From the NCBI GenBank assembly GCA_024138015.1, contig JAMXBB010000009.1, forward strand, positions 43,902,965 to 43,966,964: 64,000 bases of DNA, read 5' to 3'. The stretch's first letter is position 1. Each line of letters starts with the position of its first letter. Shown here piece after piece: positions 22,959 to 34,244 of the stretch. The stretch is from Lumnitzera littorea (taxonomy: Eukaryota; Streptophyta; Magnoliopsida; Myrtales; Combretaceae). The position numbers and the translations under genes were made by a program. The notes beneath the pieces were generated by a model. That model was not told the DNA's origin. It saw only the letters and a list, made by a program, of their open reading frames with translations, and did not search any database.

Positions 22959-23793
22959 TGATGGGAATCAAGCTATTGGACCAATGACCTGTAACCAAGC
23001 TCAAGGACTAGAGGGATTGACAAGGTGAATCTTCCTACTCCAACCGACTCCTGTCGAGGCTAAGTATGTCTTTATCGACCAACTTTACATGTTAAGCCGT
23101 ATGACTGCCTATTTCTTGGTGATTGTGTGCTAAGAGGCCGAATGTTGAGATAACAACCAATGCTCACCCTCTCATACGTATGCCTAAGTTGACCACTTGC
23201 TTAGCTTCACTCTCCCCAAGAGGTCGAGAGAATGACACTGGACCAATCTTCAATCACCCTTGCTTAGACAATCAACCTACCCGTACTTTTTTTCTATATC
23301 CTCTAACAGCATTGCCAATGTATTACTGCCATATAAATAGGGCCACGTATAGAATCTACTCCACTAATCATTACTTCTTTAGGGTAATATACTTTTTTGT
23401 CTTTTCCCTTTTAGGTAAATTTCCCTAACTTATTGGGTATAAATAACTCTTTGTATGTGTAGTCATAATCATCAAATTGACATTAATATACTTGACATTT
23501 TTTCTCTTTTGTAAACATTGCTTGTTTACATTCATTTCACTCTTATCCTAACTCTTAAGCAAGGCTAGGTGACAAGCAATCTTATTGGACCAATTCATAC
23601 GTTATATCGAATTGTGTTATGAGTTATTGAAAGTTCTATCAATGCATCGTATCCTTTCAAGCTATTTATGGGTTTTTACCTAACATTTTGTCTACTCTTT
23701 CATGCATCTCCTCATCACTCTTTTTAAACTTTCGGTAAGCTTAGACCCATCCCCGTAACCAGCCTTGTTTGTTCTTGGTTACGGTCTGCATCA
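22959..23793 (+). repeat. 3' LTR of the composite element
   Basis: Starts TGATGGGAATCAAGC and ends ...TGCATCA; aligns with 11455-12322 over its length. The first about 65 bp encode the end of the polyprotein. TATA-like text ccatataaatag near 23330 matches the same place in the 5' LTR. About 835 bp. It abuts the LTR of the next element with no spacer. Confidence 0.85.
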
Positions 23794-24325
23794 CCGACCA
23801 CTCTATCAAATGCACAATTTTGTATATTTTATAAATATTTTCCTATTTCAATTGTTGGCCATTCTTTAAGGTTTAAAAGCCTTATATATTATTTACAGCT
23901 TTTGCCACTATGGTTTTAGAATTTGCTATAAATAGCAACTTTTGTGATTTGGTAAAGTAGATTGGAAGAAAATATTCAGTGAAATTACATTTTAAACATT
24001 CCTTTTTGAATAAGGATATTCTTGAGCTCTTCGTGCTTATACTTCTAATTATTGAGTGCTAAATAACTTTTTAATCTTCTTTGCATTCTTATTAATCTTG
24101 AACTTAAGATTGTGGTGAACCTTTCATTTGAGCACATTTGTGAATTGCATCTAACCCTCATTTGAAACCCTAATCCTTGGTTTGGTTTTCATAAGTCGTA
24201 TCAAAACCAATTTCAAACTCAACCCCTGATTATGTTTGTGTCTTAATGTATAATATCCATCCACATTCACATTCAAAACCCCATTTGTAGTTTGAGTTTA
24301 CTGCATATTCATGGATTCAAATCGA
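23794..24325 (+). repeat. 5' LTR of the gag-protease element
   Basis: Similar to 26983-27519 throughout, for example accactctatcaaatgca at the start and tttgctataaatagcaa near 23930 (a TATA-like site, repeated at 27115). The TG at the start is lost or overlaps the neighbouring LTR end. Ends about 24325. Confidence 0.8.
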
Positions 24326-24331
24326 CTTTGC

Positions 24332-24349
24332 TGGTATTAGAGCTTTGGG
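24332..24349 (+). other. Primer binding site (initiator-Met tRNA type)
   Basis: TGGTATTAGAGCTTTGGG a few bases after the LTR; close to the plant TGGTATCAGAGC primer-site type. Confidence 0.75.
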
Positions 24350-24700
24350 CAGACACATGTGTTACTATTCTTCAAAGTTTGATTCGTTGTTTGAACATTT
24401 CTGTTAATCATCATTCGTTAGTGTAGAGCATTGTTTGTGTTCTTAGTAATTGTGGTATTGTACTATTTATATTAGGTTATTGAGTTGAGTAATAGTAATT
24501 TCAGTAGTTGATTCTAGTTGCTATAGTGTTTATCAATCATGAGTAACTATAGAAATCAAGTAGCAATACTTTATAGGTTACTGTTAGTTGTATTTTGTTG
24601 CCATAGTATTTGTGGAATTGTCTTAGTAGTGGTTCTAAGTCAGGTACAATTGAGTATGTTACGTGTTTGTTAAATTTTCTCTTTAGAATTTATCATACGG

Positions 24701-25870
24701 ACCAGAATGTCTAAAGATAGTGTTAATAATAATGTTGATAGCCTTCGCGGAAGTTTGAGGTGATGTGTTGATAACTTAGAATATCAAATTCAAAATCTTA
24801 CCGATTCTATCTAGGAGCTTACTGGTTTAGTTTGACGTCGTAGACGTATTAGTTGAGAAAGAAGGGAACAAGTGCCTACTAGTAGAAGTGGCTGCAACGA
24901 GCTTGATAATGATGAGCGATAATTGAAAAGAAGAGAAGACTAACTTGAGCCAAAGAGAAGCAATGATAGGAGTATTGACTTTGATGTGACTAAGTAGCTT
25001 GAAGAAGAGAGTTAAGGCTAAGAAGAGATGTGACTAAGTAGATCTCCAATAGAAGTGGCCAATCTAAGGTGAACCAACTAGCTCAGAATGCAAGGGATAA
25101 TCCTTGAGCACATAGCTAAAGACTTGATAACATCAAGCTTAAGCTACTAACCTTTAGTGGAAGTAACTGACTTGAAGAGTTTCTTAATAGGACTCCCCAA
25201 GTAGAAAAGCTGTTAGAATGTTATGAGTGCGATGACAAGACTAAGGTCAAGCCAGCTTCGTTATCCCTTATTGAGTATGCTAGTCTTTGGTAGGACAAGT
25301 TAATTGCCAAGCAAGATGTTGAAGGAGAAGAGCCCATCGGAAGTTAAAGGCTTGTAAAGAGGTTGATAAACCAATGCTTTGTGCTGACTTACTTCAAGCA
25401 AGAGATGCTCCATGCTTTCTAGCACCTTAGGCAAGGTCGAAATAGTGTTGAAGAATACTTACAAGAGTTTAAGACCTTGATGACTAAATTTGAGATTATC
25501 AAGCCCCAAGACTACACTATTGCTAGGTTCCTAAGTAAGCTCCGAGATGACATTGCCGACATAGTCAAACTGCAACCATTCAACTCATTGGATGAGTTGA
25601 TCAATTTGGCATTAAGGGTGGAGAAACAAAGGAGAAGGAGGCACCAGAGGCTGACCATCCGACCTTAACAAGATAGCCTCGAGCTTAAGAGTCATGAAGA
25701 GAAGAAAAAGCTTAAGAAGAGGATAAAGAAAGGAAAGCCAAGTCAATATGACCAAGTTGAGACTAAGAAGGTAGAGGAGGAGAATGTGCCTAGCACCAAA
25801 GCCTAAGAAATTAAGTGCTTCAAATGTTTGGGTTATGGATATGTTGCCTCCTAATGTCTAAATAATAAGG
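24701..25870 (+). pseudogene. gag of the gag-protease element
   Basis: Start placed at the ATG in cagaatgtctaaagatag (about 24701, MSKDSVNNN), in keeping with a 350-bp leader. An N-terminal charged region runs to about 25100. The capsid part, about 25140-25670, has TFSGSN, LLECYECDD, a SLW-stop-DKL block where Trp is expected, INQCFVLTYFKQEM, SVEEYLQEFKTLM and DDIADIVKLQPFNSLDELINLAL. The last part is open at 25477-25668. A knuckle at 25815-25860 reads CFKCLGYGYVAS-stop-C, with His changed to Tyr. Stops and the knuckle change make it non-functional. Confidence 0.8.
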
Positions 25871-26029
25871 TCATGATTTTGAAAGGTAAAGGACTCGATG
25901 CTCAAGTAGAAAGCTAAAGTGATAAGAGCTTTGAGATTGAGGAAGCAATAAATGTCTATCTTGAGATAGGAGAACTCTTAGCCTTAATGAGCAAATGAGC
26001 TAATGTGAAAGGAAACCCAGGTCATAGGG

Positions 26030-26450
26030 AGAACTTGCTCTAAATCTAATGTTTAGTGAATGAGAATACCTATTCCCTAGTTGTTGATGGAGGCAGTTGC
26101 ACCAACATTATTTTTGTCGAGTTGATTACAAAGATGAAACTACTAACCTACCCGCATCCCTGACCCTATGGATTAAAGTGGTTTAACGACAAGGGAATGG
26201 TTTATGTGCATAAGAAAGCTTAGATAACATTCAAGGTTAGATTGTACAAGGATCAGATTGACTTTAACATGGTGCCTATGAGTGCAGTGCACTTACCTCT
26301 TGGCCAGTCTCAGGAGTACGATTGGAGAGTGATCCATGATAGCTTCTTCAACACCTACACGATTTGGAAGGATGGGAAGAGCTACTGCTTAACCCCTATG
26401 AGCATTGAAGTGATCTAGAACAACCCCAATGCCCATGGTAAATAGAAAGG
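26030..26450 (+). pseudogene. Aspartic protease of the gag-protease element
   Basis: The active-site text VVDGGSCTN lies near 26080-26106, with Asp-Gly-Gly kept. Then LLTYPHP, PYGLKWFNDKG and VYVHKKA lead to VPMSAVHLPLGQSQEYDWR near 26270-26325 and a TYTIWKDGKSY end. The active-site triplet is better kept here than in the other elements of the window. Few stops interrupt it. It would process Gag. Confidence 0.75.
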
Positions 26451-26559
26451 GGAAGAGGAGCCTATTCAACATCCAAGCTTGCGCTTACAGTCTAAATTCG
26501 AGGATAACCTGCTCAAGCCAAGACTAACTTTTCAACCCTACAGTAATGATAGGAATTAG

Positions 26560-26700
26560 TCCACAATGATCCTCAAGCTGAGACTGACTTGTCAAAAGAT
26601 GAGGCCGACTTACCAAAAGCTGAAGCAGATTTGTCTTAACCTAAAGCTGACCTATTCAAAACCGAGGCAAACCTACTCTTACTAAGGTCGAACCAATACC
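26560..26700 (+). repeat. Acidic peptide-repeat coding region downstream of protease
   Basis: One frame from about 26570 reads AETDLSKDEADLPKAEADLS, then PKADLFKTEANLL: about five near-copies of a seven-to-ten residue unit with E/K-A-x-D/N-L. It lies where a full element would continue into the pre-RT region. It may be a linker or a coiled-coil piece. No known domain recognised. Confidence 0.55.
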
Positions 26701-26982
26701 TGAGGGCCAAAGGGAGGAAGAGAAACCATTTGACAATCAAGATTGTCATCTACTGAGAAGACAAGAGACTAAATGGCTGAGGCCTTAAGGCCAAAGAATA
26801 GCTTGTCACCACATAAGAAGGCTAGTGCTATGCAATCTACAAGTGGAACAACCGTAGGCTGACCTCATTAGAAGCTTAGATAAGCACAATAAGACTTCCA
26901 AACATCTTACCCAAGCTTAGACACCCGACTACCAACCAACCCCCACTCAAGTCTAATTCTACAAATAGCTAGAATGACTACA
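26700..26982 (+). other. 3' leader of the gag-protease element, no gene seen
   Basis: About 280 bp between the peptide repeats and the 3' LTR. I see no pol motif and no clear polypurine tract next to the LTR start. Confidence 0.5.
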
Positions 26983-27519
26983 TGTTGACCACTCTATCAA
27001 ATGCATAGTTTTGTATACTTTGTAAAAATTTTCCTTATTTCAATTGTAAGCCATTCTTTAGGGTTTGAAGGCCTTGTATATTATTTATAATTTTTACTAC
27101 TAAGGTTTTAGAATTTGCTATAAATAGCAAATTTTGTGATTAGCCAAAGCAGATTGGAAGAAAATATATAGTGAAATTGCATTTTGAACATTCTTTTTTT
27201 AGTAAGGATATTCTTGAGCTCTCCAAGCTTGCACTTCTAATTATTAAGTGTTGACTAACTCTTTAGTCTTCGGGCTTACGTTCTTATCAATCTTGAACAT
27301 AAGATTGTAGTAAACACTTCATTTGAGTACATTAGTAAGTCATATCTAACCCTCATTTAAAACCCCAAGCCTTGGTTTGGTTTTTGTTAGTTGTATCAAA
27401 ACCCATTTCGAGCTCAACCTCTGATTGTGTTTGTTTCTTGGTATGTGCTATGTTTCTACATTTACATTCAAAGCCCCATTTGTAGTTCCAATTCACTACA
27501 TGTTTGTGGATTCGCATCA
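26983..27519 (+). repeat. 3' LTR of the gag-protease element
   Basis: Starts TGTTGACCACTC and ends GGATTCGCATCA; partner of 23794-24325. About 537 bp. Confidence 0.8.
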
Positions 27520-27540
27520 TGAAGCCTACTCTAGCTCGAC

Positions 27541-28270
27541 TGATATGGCATAGTGGATGAACATACGATGTTGATATCACACGTAACCGAAGTAGGTAGG
27601 TTCGGACCACAAGATATTTCGAAGAATAGGTTAAAGTCAATGGTTTAGCAAACTTGTACATTAACTCTACAAATATGACAAACTATAGAACTACATATGG
27701 AACTACTAAATTATTTGATGTAATGCACTAGTCCAAGCTAGATAGGTTGTTTACCATAATCCTTGCTAAAGGGATTGATAAGAGTAGGTAGAGAAGAGCT
27801 CTTCAAGAGAAAAGACTCAAAGGATTTTTCATTTATTTTCCAAATTTGTCTAAAACCATACACATATGCTGTATTTATACATAATGGCAAAGTTGTAAAT
27901 AAAATAATTAAAAGAATGCCCTAGTGGTATTCTTATATATACAAAATAAAACATGAGGTTAATTTTGTAACATTATATGAAATGACAAGTCCAAAATAGC
28001 AAAGCTAAAAATAAGTAATTAGATGATTTGTTCAGCTAATAGGCTAATGAGCTACTAACACTCTAAAGACCTGTTCTAGGTTAACCTATAATTTTTTGCC
28101 AACCTGATTATGCCACCTACTAACCTGACCTCATCCGAGCCGACCTAATAAAGTTAACCTAATAAAACTAACTTGGTTAGTCGACTTGGTAAAGCTGACC
28201 TAGTAGATCTAACTTGTTTGTCTGTGTTAGCTTTAGCCACAAAGAGATCTTCAAAAGGTCTTTGACACAT
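27541..28270 (-). repeat. LTR related to the 56795-63304 element family
   Basis: Starts tgatatggcatagtgg and for about 100 bp is close to the plus-strand start of the LTR at 62379 (ggatgaacatacgat, atatcacacgtaac, ggttcgg). Weaker matches continue, such as gggattgataagagtag near 27773. The right edge is uncertain. Possible target copy tcgac at 27536-27540. It could be the 3' LTR of an element that carries the minus-strand gene to its right. Between it and 27519 lie 21 bp with nothing recognisable. Confidence 0.55.
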
Positions 28271-28379
28271 AGAGAATGCATAAGCATGTCACCAATATTG
28301 CCTAAAACTTGGTAATTAGTTAGTCCAATACCAAGTAGCATATCAACGGCTACTCGAGATTCAAGTTTGGAGTTTTTAA

Positions 28380-29989
28380 TCCCTAAGTCCTTGATCTAAA
28401 CTCTTAGTTTGCTTCCTCCTTGCTCATCGAGGTAATTATTTACCCCAGGCTCTAGCATTCCTCTTTCCTTTCCCTTAATTGATCCTTTAACTCCATAATT
28501 TCTTTGAAGAGCTCATCATTCTATGTCTTCAAGGTTAACAACTCATCATATGCTTCTTTATGAGCCCTTTGCTCTAACTCAAGCTCTTGTCATAGCTTCT
28601 CGACTTCCATCTTAGCTTTAATCCTTGTGTTTTCAACTACAATGGTTTATACTTTGGAGGAGTTGTAAGCCTCCTCCACCTTCTATACAGGAATGGTAAA
28701 GTGATAAGCTAATTGGCTTTTGATCATATGCATATATAAAATAAAAGACACAACCTACTTACATTTCCCATCTCCTCTTATCTATGGCCATCGTAACATG
28801 GCTACTAATCTATAGAACAAGCACGAAGAATTAACAATTGTACAGGTACTATGAACTAAGGTTACTTCTGGTGACCTAAAAACTTACATTATACAATTTT
28901 GCAGTATTGTGGCCTTTATTACTACCACCAACTCTGTCGATGTTTCTCTTCACAATATTCCTATCTTTAGGAAGAACAGTTCCCTCCAATAGTGCTAGGG
29001 ACTTTGTCCTATCCCTTAAAGAAAAATTGGAATTCAAAATATTATGGCCCCAATGGAGTATATAATAATAACTTTCCTTAGTTTGAGCAGTAAACTCAGT
29101 AGATCTAATGCCTAGAGCTTTCTCCCAGAGCACCAACTTGGCATACTCATCTAAGCTTTTGCTTTTTTTGGTTGGAGGGTCTTAAACATGTTCTTTTACC
29201 TTCCTCTTCCTGAGGCTTAGTGTAGATGTCAACTTTGTTGATGCCAAACTACCTATTACTTTTGTAGGGGCAATTTCTGTAGCAACATTAGGAGCAACAA
29301 TCTAGCTAGACTCACTAGTTAGTCTTTCTTCTATAATATTCTCTAATGTAGGAAGCACTTCTTTCTATGCAGGTTTAGGAACATTCTCTTGCTAAGCTAT
29401 TTGTTTAGCCTTTAGTCGAGTTGTCTCATTCTTATTCTTTTGAATAGGTTGCACTTTAGTGACTTATTTTTGTGCCTCACCTTGATTAGAGCTAGCCTTA
29501 GTAGTATACCAATCAAGTTTCTATTTCTTGGCCTTAGGCTAGACCAATAATTTTCTTTGGTCCACATCATTTGCGCCCATGTCTACAAAAAAGAAGAATA
29601 TTGCAACTTAAGATAACAATAATATGTAACTTACAAATCCCTACCAAGCGAAGCTCAAAGGTAAAGGACCACCCCCTATATGTTGTAAAGATTGGCTTCC
29701 TTCTAGTAGCATGGCTTAGTATGACGAGGAAAGCAAGCCTTACCTTCCCCGTCAGAAAATATTAGGTCCCCATTCTTGTAGTAGTTAATGATGCTTTTGG
29801 CATCCTAATAAAACATTTTATTACACTATTGATCTTGAATCTTTTCCACTATAACAGCATCATTTGGTAATGATTTTATGTCCTTGGTCTTAATGGGTTC
29901 CATCCACTTAGTTTATAAGTCAAGATTCATGTCTGACTTAACCGAAATGTACTTCTCATACCACTTATGAATCTTAGACTCTAAGCTAA
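28380..29989 (-). pseudogene. Downstream part of a split 'putative gypsy type transposon'-like gene
   Basis: Minus-strand text continues that of 37061-36449 once the element 29990-36448 is removed: ESKIHKWYEKYISVKSD near 29985-29930, then YYKNGDL near 29780 and a Lys-rich stretch. An open piece at 29136-28876 (ALGIRSTEF, YYYILHWGHNIL, LALLEGTVLPKD) ends in AKLYN just before GTAAGT (28889). Another GTAAGT donor stands at about 28764 and AG acceptors precede VEEAYNSSK near 28680, so introns are likely. The end (about 28640-28450) is a charged coiled coil, QELELEQRAHKEAYDELL. Many stops. The layout of N-terminal domain, linker and C-terminal coiled coil is that of plant genes with Pfam Transposase_28; real function unknown. 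Confidence 0.55.
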
Positions 29990-30869
29990 TGGATACCATG
30001 ACAAAAAATAGATAAGGCCGGTCATTAGATGAGTCTAAGCTTACCGAAAGCTTGAAGAGATGATGTGAAAATGTACGAAAGAATAGAAAAGTGAATGAAA
30101 AGTAAGCAAAAACCTACGAACTACTCCAAATGACATGATGTACTAATAGAACTTTTGAGGACTCACGATACAACTTGATATGATGCATGAATTGGTCTAG
30201 TGAGGTGACTCGCCACTTAACCTTACTTAAGGTTTAGGATAAGAGTGTAAATGAGAGTAAACAAGCAGTGTTTACATTAAGGAAGAATATTCAGTTGTAT
30301 TAATGATGAGCTGCTTCATTATGGCTACAAATACAAGGGTATTGATACCCAATAAGTTAGGGTAAGTTACCTAAAAGGAAAAAGACAAAAAGGATATTAC
30401 CCTAAAGAAGTAGTGTACAAGAATACAAAAGGGTAAAAATAAATATTCAAGAAAAGCAATTATTAGTGCGATAGATTCTATACGTGGTCCAATATACGTA
30501 ACGAAGATACATTAGTGAGGCTGTTAGAGGATGTAGACAAAAGTATACAATCAAATTTCTTGTTTAAGCAAAGGTGGCTAAGGATTAGTCTAGGGTCTCT
30601 CTCACAGCCTCTCAACAAGGGTGATGCTAAGTAATTGGTTATCTTAGACGTGAGTGGGTAATTGTGAATGGTTTGGCTATTGTCTTGGTAATCTACAATT
30701 TGGCACACTTTAGAGATAGGCAGTCATTCAACTTAGCATATAAAGTGACTCAGCAAAGAAGTACTCTGCTTCGGTAGGAGTCGATTGGAGAAGAAGGATC
30801 CGCCTTACTAACCCTTCTAGTCCTTAGGCTTAGCTATAGGTCAAAGACCTAATAGCCTAATTCCAATTA
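29990..30869 (-). repeat. 3' LTR of the 29990-36448 element
   Basis: Plus-strand edges tggatacc and ccaatta; partner of 35565-36448 over the full length. In element orientation it begins TAATTGGAATT (TG decayed to TA) after the purine run AAATGGAA, the likely polypurine tract. The end of the integrase frame reads into it. Confidence 0.85.
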
Positions 30870-31990
30870 TTCCATTTGGGTTGATTTGGATTTGGGATCA
30901 AATCTAAATAGTCTTCAATCAAATCTCCATCAGGGTGATATAGATTGAGGTTAGTAATGTTGAAGGTGTTAGTAACCCCATAGTCTTTGGGCAACTCCAA
31001 CCACATGCGTTGTCATTGATCATCGAAAGGATTTTGAAAGGTCCTTCAGCTCTTATGGATAGCTTGTTCCTCCTCTTGCTCAAAAACCTTTCCTTGCTGA
31101 GGTGCAGCTACACTAAGTCTCCTAGCTGGAATTGCTTAGTGGTCTTACCCTTTACCCTCTCTCGCATTCTTCTGGAGACTTAGTCAATCTACCGAGCGAC
31201 TTAGTTGTAGATGTATTGAAAGGACTATACTCGGGCTCTTGCATTAGGGTCATCTTACTCGGATTTAGGTATAGGGGTATGATCGAGAGGCAACTCGAGA
31301 TTGAAACCATAGACAACCTCAAAGGGGGGCTTACTTGGTGGTGTTATGTATTGTTCAATTGTAAGTAAATTCGACCATTAGCAAGAAAACCTCCCAATTG
31401 ACTAAGTTCTTACCTACTAAAGCTCAGAATAGTGATCCCAAAGTACCATTGAATTCCTCTGTTTAACTATCTATTTAGGGGTAACAAGAAGTGCTAAATA
31501 GCCGTTTAGTCCACCATCCATCACCATAAGGTTCTCTAGAAATAGCTCGGGAACTTTGAATCTCTATTTGATACTACACTTCTCGACGTACCATGTAACC
31601 TAACAATTTCCTACAAGAAAAGAGAAGCAATAGCTGAAGCATTGTTAGTTTTAGAGAGGGACACAAAGTGTGCCATCTTACTAAATTTGTCCACGACGAC
31701 CATTACAAAATCTTTGCCTCAGGCAATTTATGGTAGTTCGAGAGCAAAGTCCATACTTAAATCAGTCCATAGTTTTGTCAAAACAGGTAAAGGCATTTCT
31801 TCCCCTTACTCGGCTTGACATTTAGCCCTTTTGCACATAGTATAGCCTTTTTTAATTCAGTATTCGTCACATCTCATTCTCAACTAGAAGAAATGACCAC
31901 TCAATAGTTCATAGGTCTTCCTTTCCCTAAAATGCCTAAAGAGTCCTCTATTATGGGCTTCCCTAATTATTAACTCTCTTAGTGAATAGG
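30870..31990 (-). pseudogene. Integrase of the 29990-36448 element
   Basis: On the minus strand: REAHNRGLFRHF near 31970-31930 and degraded zinc-binding residues with CKRAKCQAE near 31835. The core follows with MDFALELP from 31754, VVVDKFSKMAHFV, EIVRLHGTSRSVVSNRDSKF near 31610-31550, then a frameshift. The C-terminal remnant ends near 30875 with text matching FNIVNLSPYHPDE of the second integrase of the composite. The catalytic S-D-R-D segment is now S-N-R-D. Stops are frequent. Confidence 0.8.
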
Positions 31991-32560
31991 TCGGTACGTA
32001 CAATTTCCTTCCTTGGAACAAGTATTCATCTTCTATATGATATTTGTCTACGGTCCTTCCACCAGCACATTGCGTGAGTATGGGTCCAAAGTGTGGATCT
32101 CTGAAGAACTACTCTTTGATGCTCGTAAACCCAAACCATCTAGTCTACAGTTCATCCAGGAGTACATACCTTCTTAAAAGAGCATCTACAACTACGTTGC
32201 TCTTTCCTTACTTGTATTTTATCATGAAATTGAATCTTTCAAAGAACTCAACCGATCTCACCTATTACTTTAACAACTTGGTCTAACTTCAAAGATACCT
32301 CTAAGACTCATGGTTAGTATAGATGATAAATTCTCTCGACTATAGATAATGCTTCCATACTTGTAGTGCTTGGATCAACGCCAAGAGTTCTTTGTCATAC
32401 ATAGAGTAATTTAGCTGAGGTCCTCTAAGCTTCTCACTATAGTAGGTAATTGGTCAGATTTCCTACATTAAGACAACACCTATCACAATGCTTGACACGT
32501 CACACTGTAGCTTTAATATTTTCTCAAAGTTAGGTAGAATTAGTACAAGAGTAGAGATCA
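31990..32560 (-). pseudogene. RNase H of the 29990-36448 element
   Basis: Readable: KLQCDVSSIVIGVVLM near 32520-32470, YYSEKLRGPQLNYSMYDKEL (32446-32390), LALIQALQVW, REFIIYTNHES near 32330-32300 and KSNVVVDALLRRYVLL near 32205-32160. The post-domain linker FGFTSIKE and DPHFGPILTQCAGGRTVDKY follows to about 32040. Stops replace Trp, Gln and Arg. Confidence 0.85.
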
Positions 32561-33500
32561 ACCTTTCTTTATCTCGGTGAAACTTCTCTCCTCCTTTTCT
32601 CCCCATCAAAAGTCAGTGTTCTTCTTTGTTAACTCGATAAGTGGTGCGATAAGGGTGTTGAAATTCTTAATGAATCTTTTATAAAATGAAGCTAGTCTAT
32701 GGAAACTTCTCATGTTAGTATAAGTAGTAAGGGTTAGCCATTCAACGATTACTTGGACCATCTCATTGTCCACTTGTAAGCCTCCTCCACTTATTACGTC
32801 ACTCAAGAATACCACTTCCTCCTGGCAAAAACAACACTTCTTAAGGTTGTCGAATAATCACTTAGCATGGAGGATATTTGGTACTGCTTAGAGATGCTCA
32901 CAATAACTCGGTGTATCAGCACTGTAGACTAGTATGTCATCAAACTATATCATAACAAACTTCCTTATCAAATGTCTTAGCACATGGTTCATCAGTCTCA
33001 TGAAAGTGCTCGGGGCATTCGATAAGTCAAAGGGTATGACCATCCATTCATAAAGTCTATGTCAAGTCTTGAACACAATTTTCCACTCATCTCCCCAGCT
33101 CATGAAGATTTGATGATAGCCAAACTTTAGATCAATCTTGTTGAAGACCTTAGCTCCACTCAATTCATCTAACATGTCTTCTAACCTCGAGATAGGATAC
33201 TTGTATTTGATTGTGATCTTATTTATGGCTTAACTATCAACACACATTTACTAGGTTCCATCCTTTTTCAACACTAAAAGCATCAATAGAGTGCAAGGGC
33301 TGGGACTTTCCTTGACATAGCCTCTCTCTAGCAAGTCATTGACTTGATGTTGGAGCTTAGAAGCCTATTTAGGACTCATCCGATAGGTTTATTTATTCGG
33401 CAATGCAGCATTAGGGAATAAGTCAATGAGAGTTCTATGCCTCAAATTTGGGGTAACCCCTCGAGTAACTATTCTAAGAATAGATTGGCATACTCATCTA
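32560..33500 (-). pseudogene. Reverse transcriptase of the 29990-36448 element
   Basis: From the right: VNDLLERGYVKESPSPC near 33345-33295, KKDGT then a stop for Trp, MCVDS, INKITIKYKYPISRLEDML near 33235-33175, KVFNKIDLKFGYHQI, DEWKIVFKT, EWMVIPFDLSNAPSTFMRLM near 33045-32990. The catalytic box keeps FDDI (about 32945-32934), but the preceding Tyr is a stop. Then VVFLSDVISGGG and MRSFHRLASFYKRFIKNF (open 32815-32606). A classic chromovirus-type domain, non-functional. Confidence 0.9.
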
Positions 33501-33689
33501 GTAACCTTTTTATTTCTAGGGGTAGTTTACCCTACTCCTTCATCTCTAATAGCCACTTAACCAACATGATGGTCAACGCATCAACGTTAAGGGCCTCTTA
33601 GAGCTTAGCTCTACTCATCATTAGAGTCTTCTTTAATCTACGACCAAGTTTGGCTTACAGTTTATTAACTTCACTTGTGGCATTAAGTT

Positions 33690-34040
33690 TAACATGATCT
33701 TCTTACCATCCTTTTCAAACGTATACGTGTTTCGATATCCATCATAGATAACTCTCTTATCAAACAGATGCGGTCTACCTAGCAATACGTGGGAAGTACA
33801 CATGGGTAGCAAGTCACCGAGAATCTAGTTAGAGTAATTTCTTACAGTAATTGGCAGTAGTACTTGCTAAGTAACATATAGTGCTCCTTTATCTCTCAAC
33901 CAATGCAACTTATATGGCCTCGAATGTGCAACAGTCAGCAACTTCAGTTTTGTAATAAGATTGGCTAATGTCACATTGGTGCAACTACTACTATCTACAA
34001 TAAGGGCACATACTTGATCATTCACCTCATCGGTGGTATG
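33690..34040 (-). pseudogene. Aspartic protease of the 29990-36448 element
   Basis: NLFHTTDEVNDQVCALIVDSSSCTN-type text from about 34045 down to 33965, with Asp-Ser-Ser where Asp-Ser/Gly-Gly is expected. Then KLKLLTVAHSRPYKLHWLRDK, LPMCTSHVLLGRPHLFDKR and YRNTYTF, the same order as in the composite element. The Asp is kept. Confidence 0.75.
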
Positions 34041-34244
34041 AAACAAATTCTCTCTCTACTCCTCTTTATGTAAAGGTTCTATGTTCATTGTATATCGGAT
34101 AGCCATGATCGATTGATCCAAGTTCTCAACAAACATATCCTTTTCAATGAGTCCCTTATCAACAACTTCTTTCTCAACAGTACTCCCTTCCTCTTCAAGT
34201 TTCTCATCGGTACTTTCTACCTCTAGCTTCAGGATATCTCTCTT

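Larger units (their letters stand above)
11455..23793 (+). mobile_element. Composite chromovirus-type element with two pol regions
   Basis: One LTR at each end (11455-12322 and 22959-23793) encloses leader, gag, protease, reverse transcriptase, RNase H and integrase. A second block of reverse transcriptase, RNase H and integrase starts at about 16859 and is interrupted by a solo LTR (18332-21829). Without that insertion the element is about 8.8 kb, versus about 6.5 kb for the complete relative at 29990-36448. The flanks do not match (catag left, ccgac right), as expected if it arose by recombination between two copies rather than one insertion. Confidence 0.75.
23794..27519 (+). mobile_element. 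Short LTR-gag-protease-LTR element lacking reverse transcriptase
   Basis: Two similar LTRs of about 535 bp (23794-24325, 26983-27519) enclose a primer site, gag, protease and an acidic repeat region, 2.6 kb in all. No reverse transcriptase, RNase H or integrase motif is seen between the protease and the 3' LTR. This matches the known class of non-autonomous elements that keep gag (TR-GAG type), or an internal deletion of a full element. The left edge abuts the LTR ending at 23793, so its target duplication cannot be confirmed. Confidence 0.75.

Noticed and set aside
24332..24349. tRNA-like 3' end sequences at this and other primer sites
   Set aside because: They are primer binding sites next to LTRs; no tRNA gene body surrounds them.
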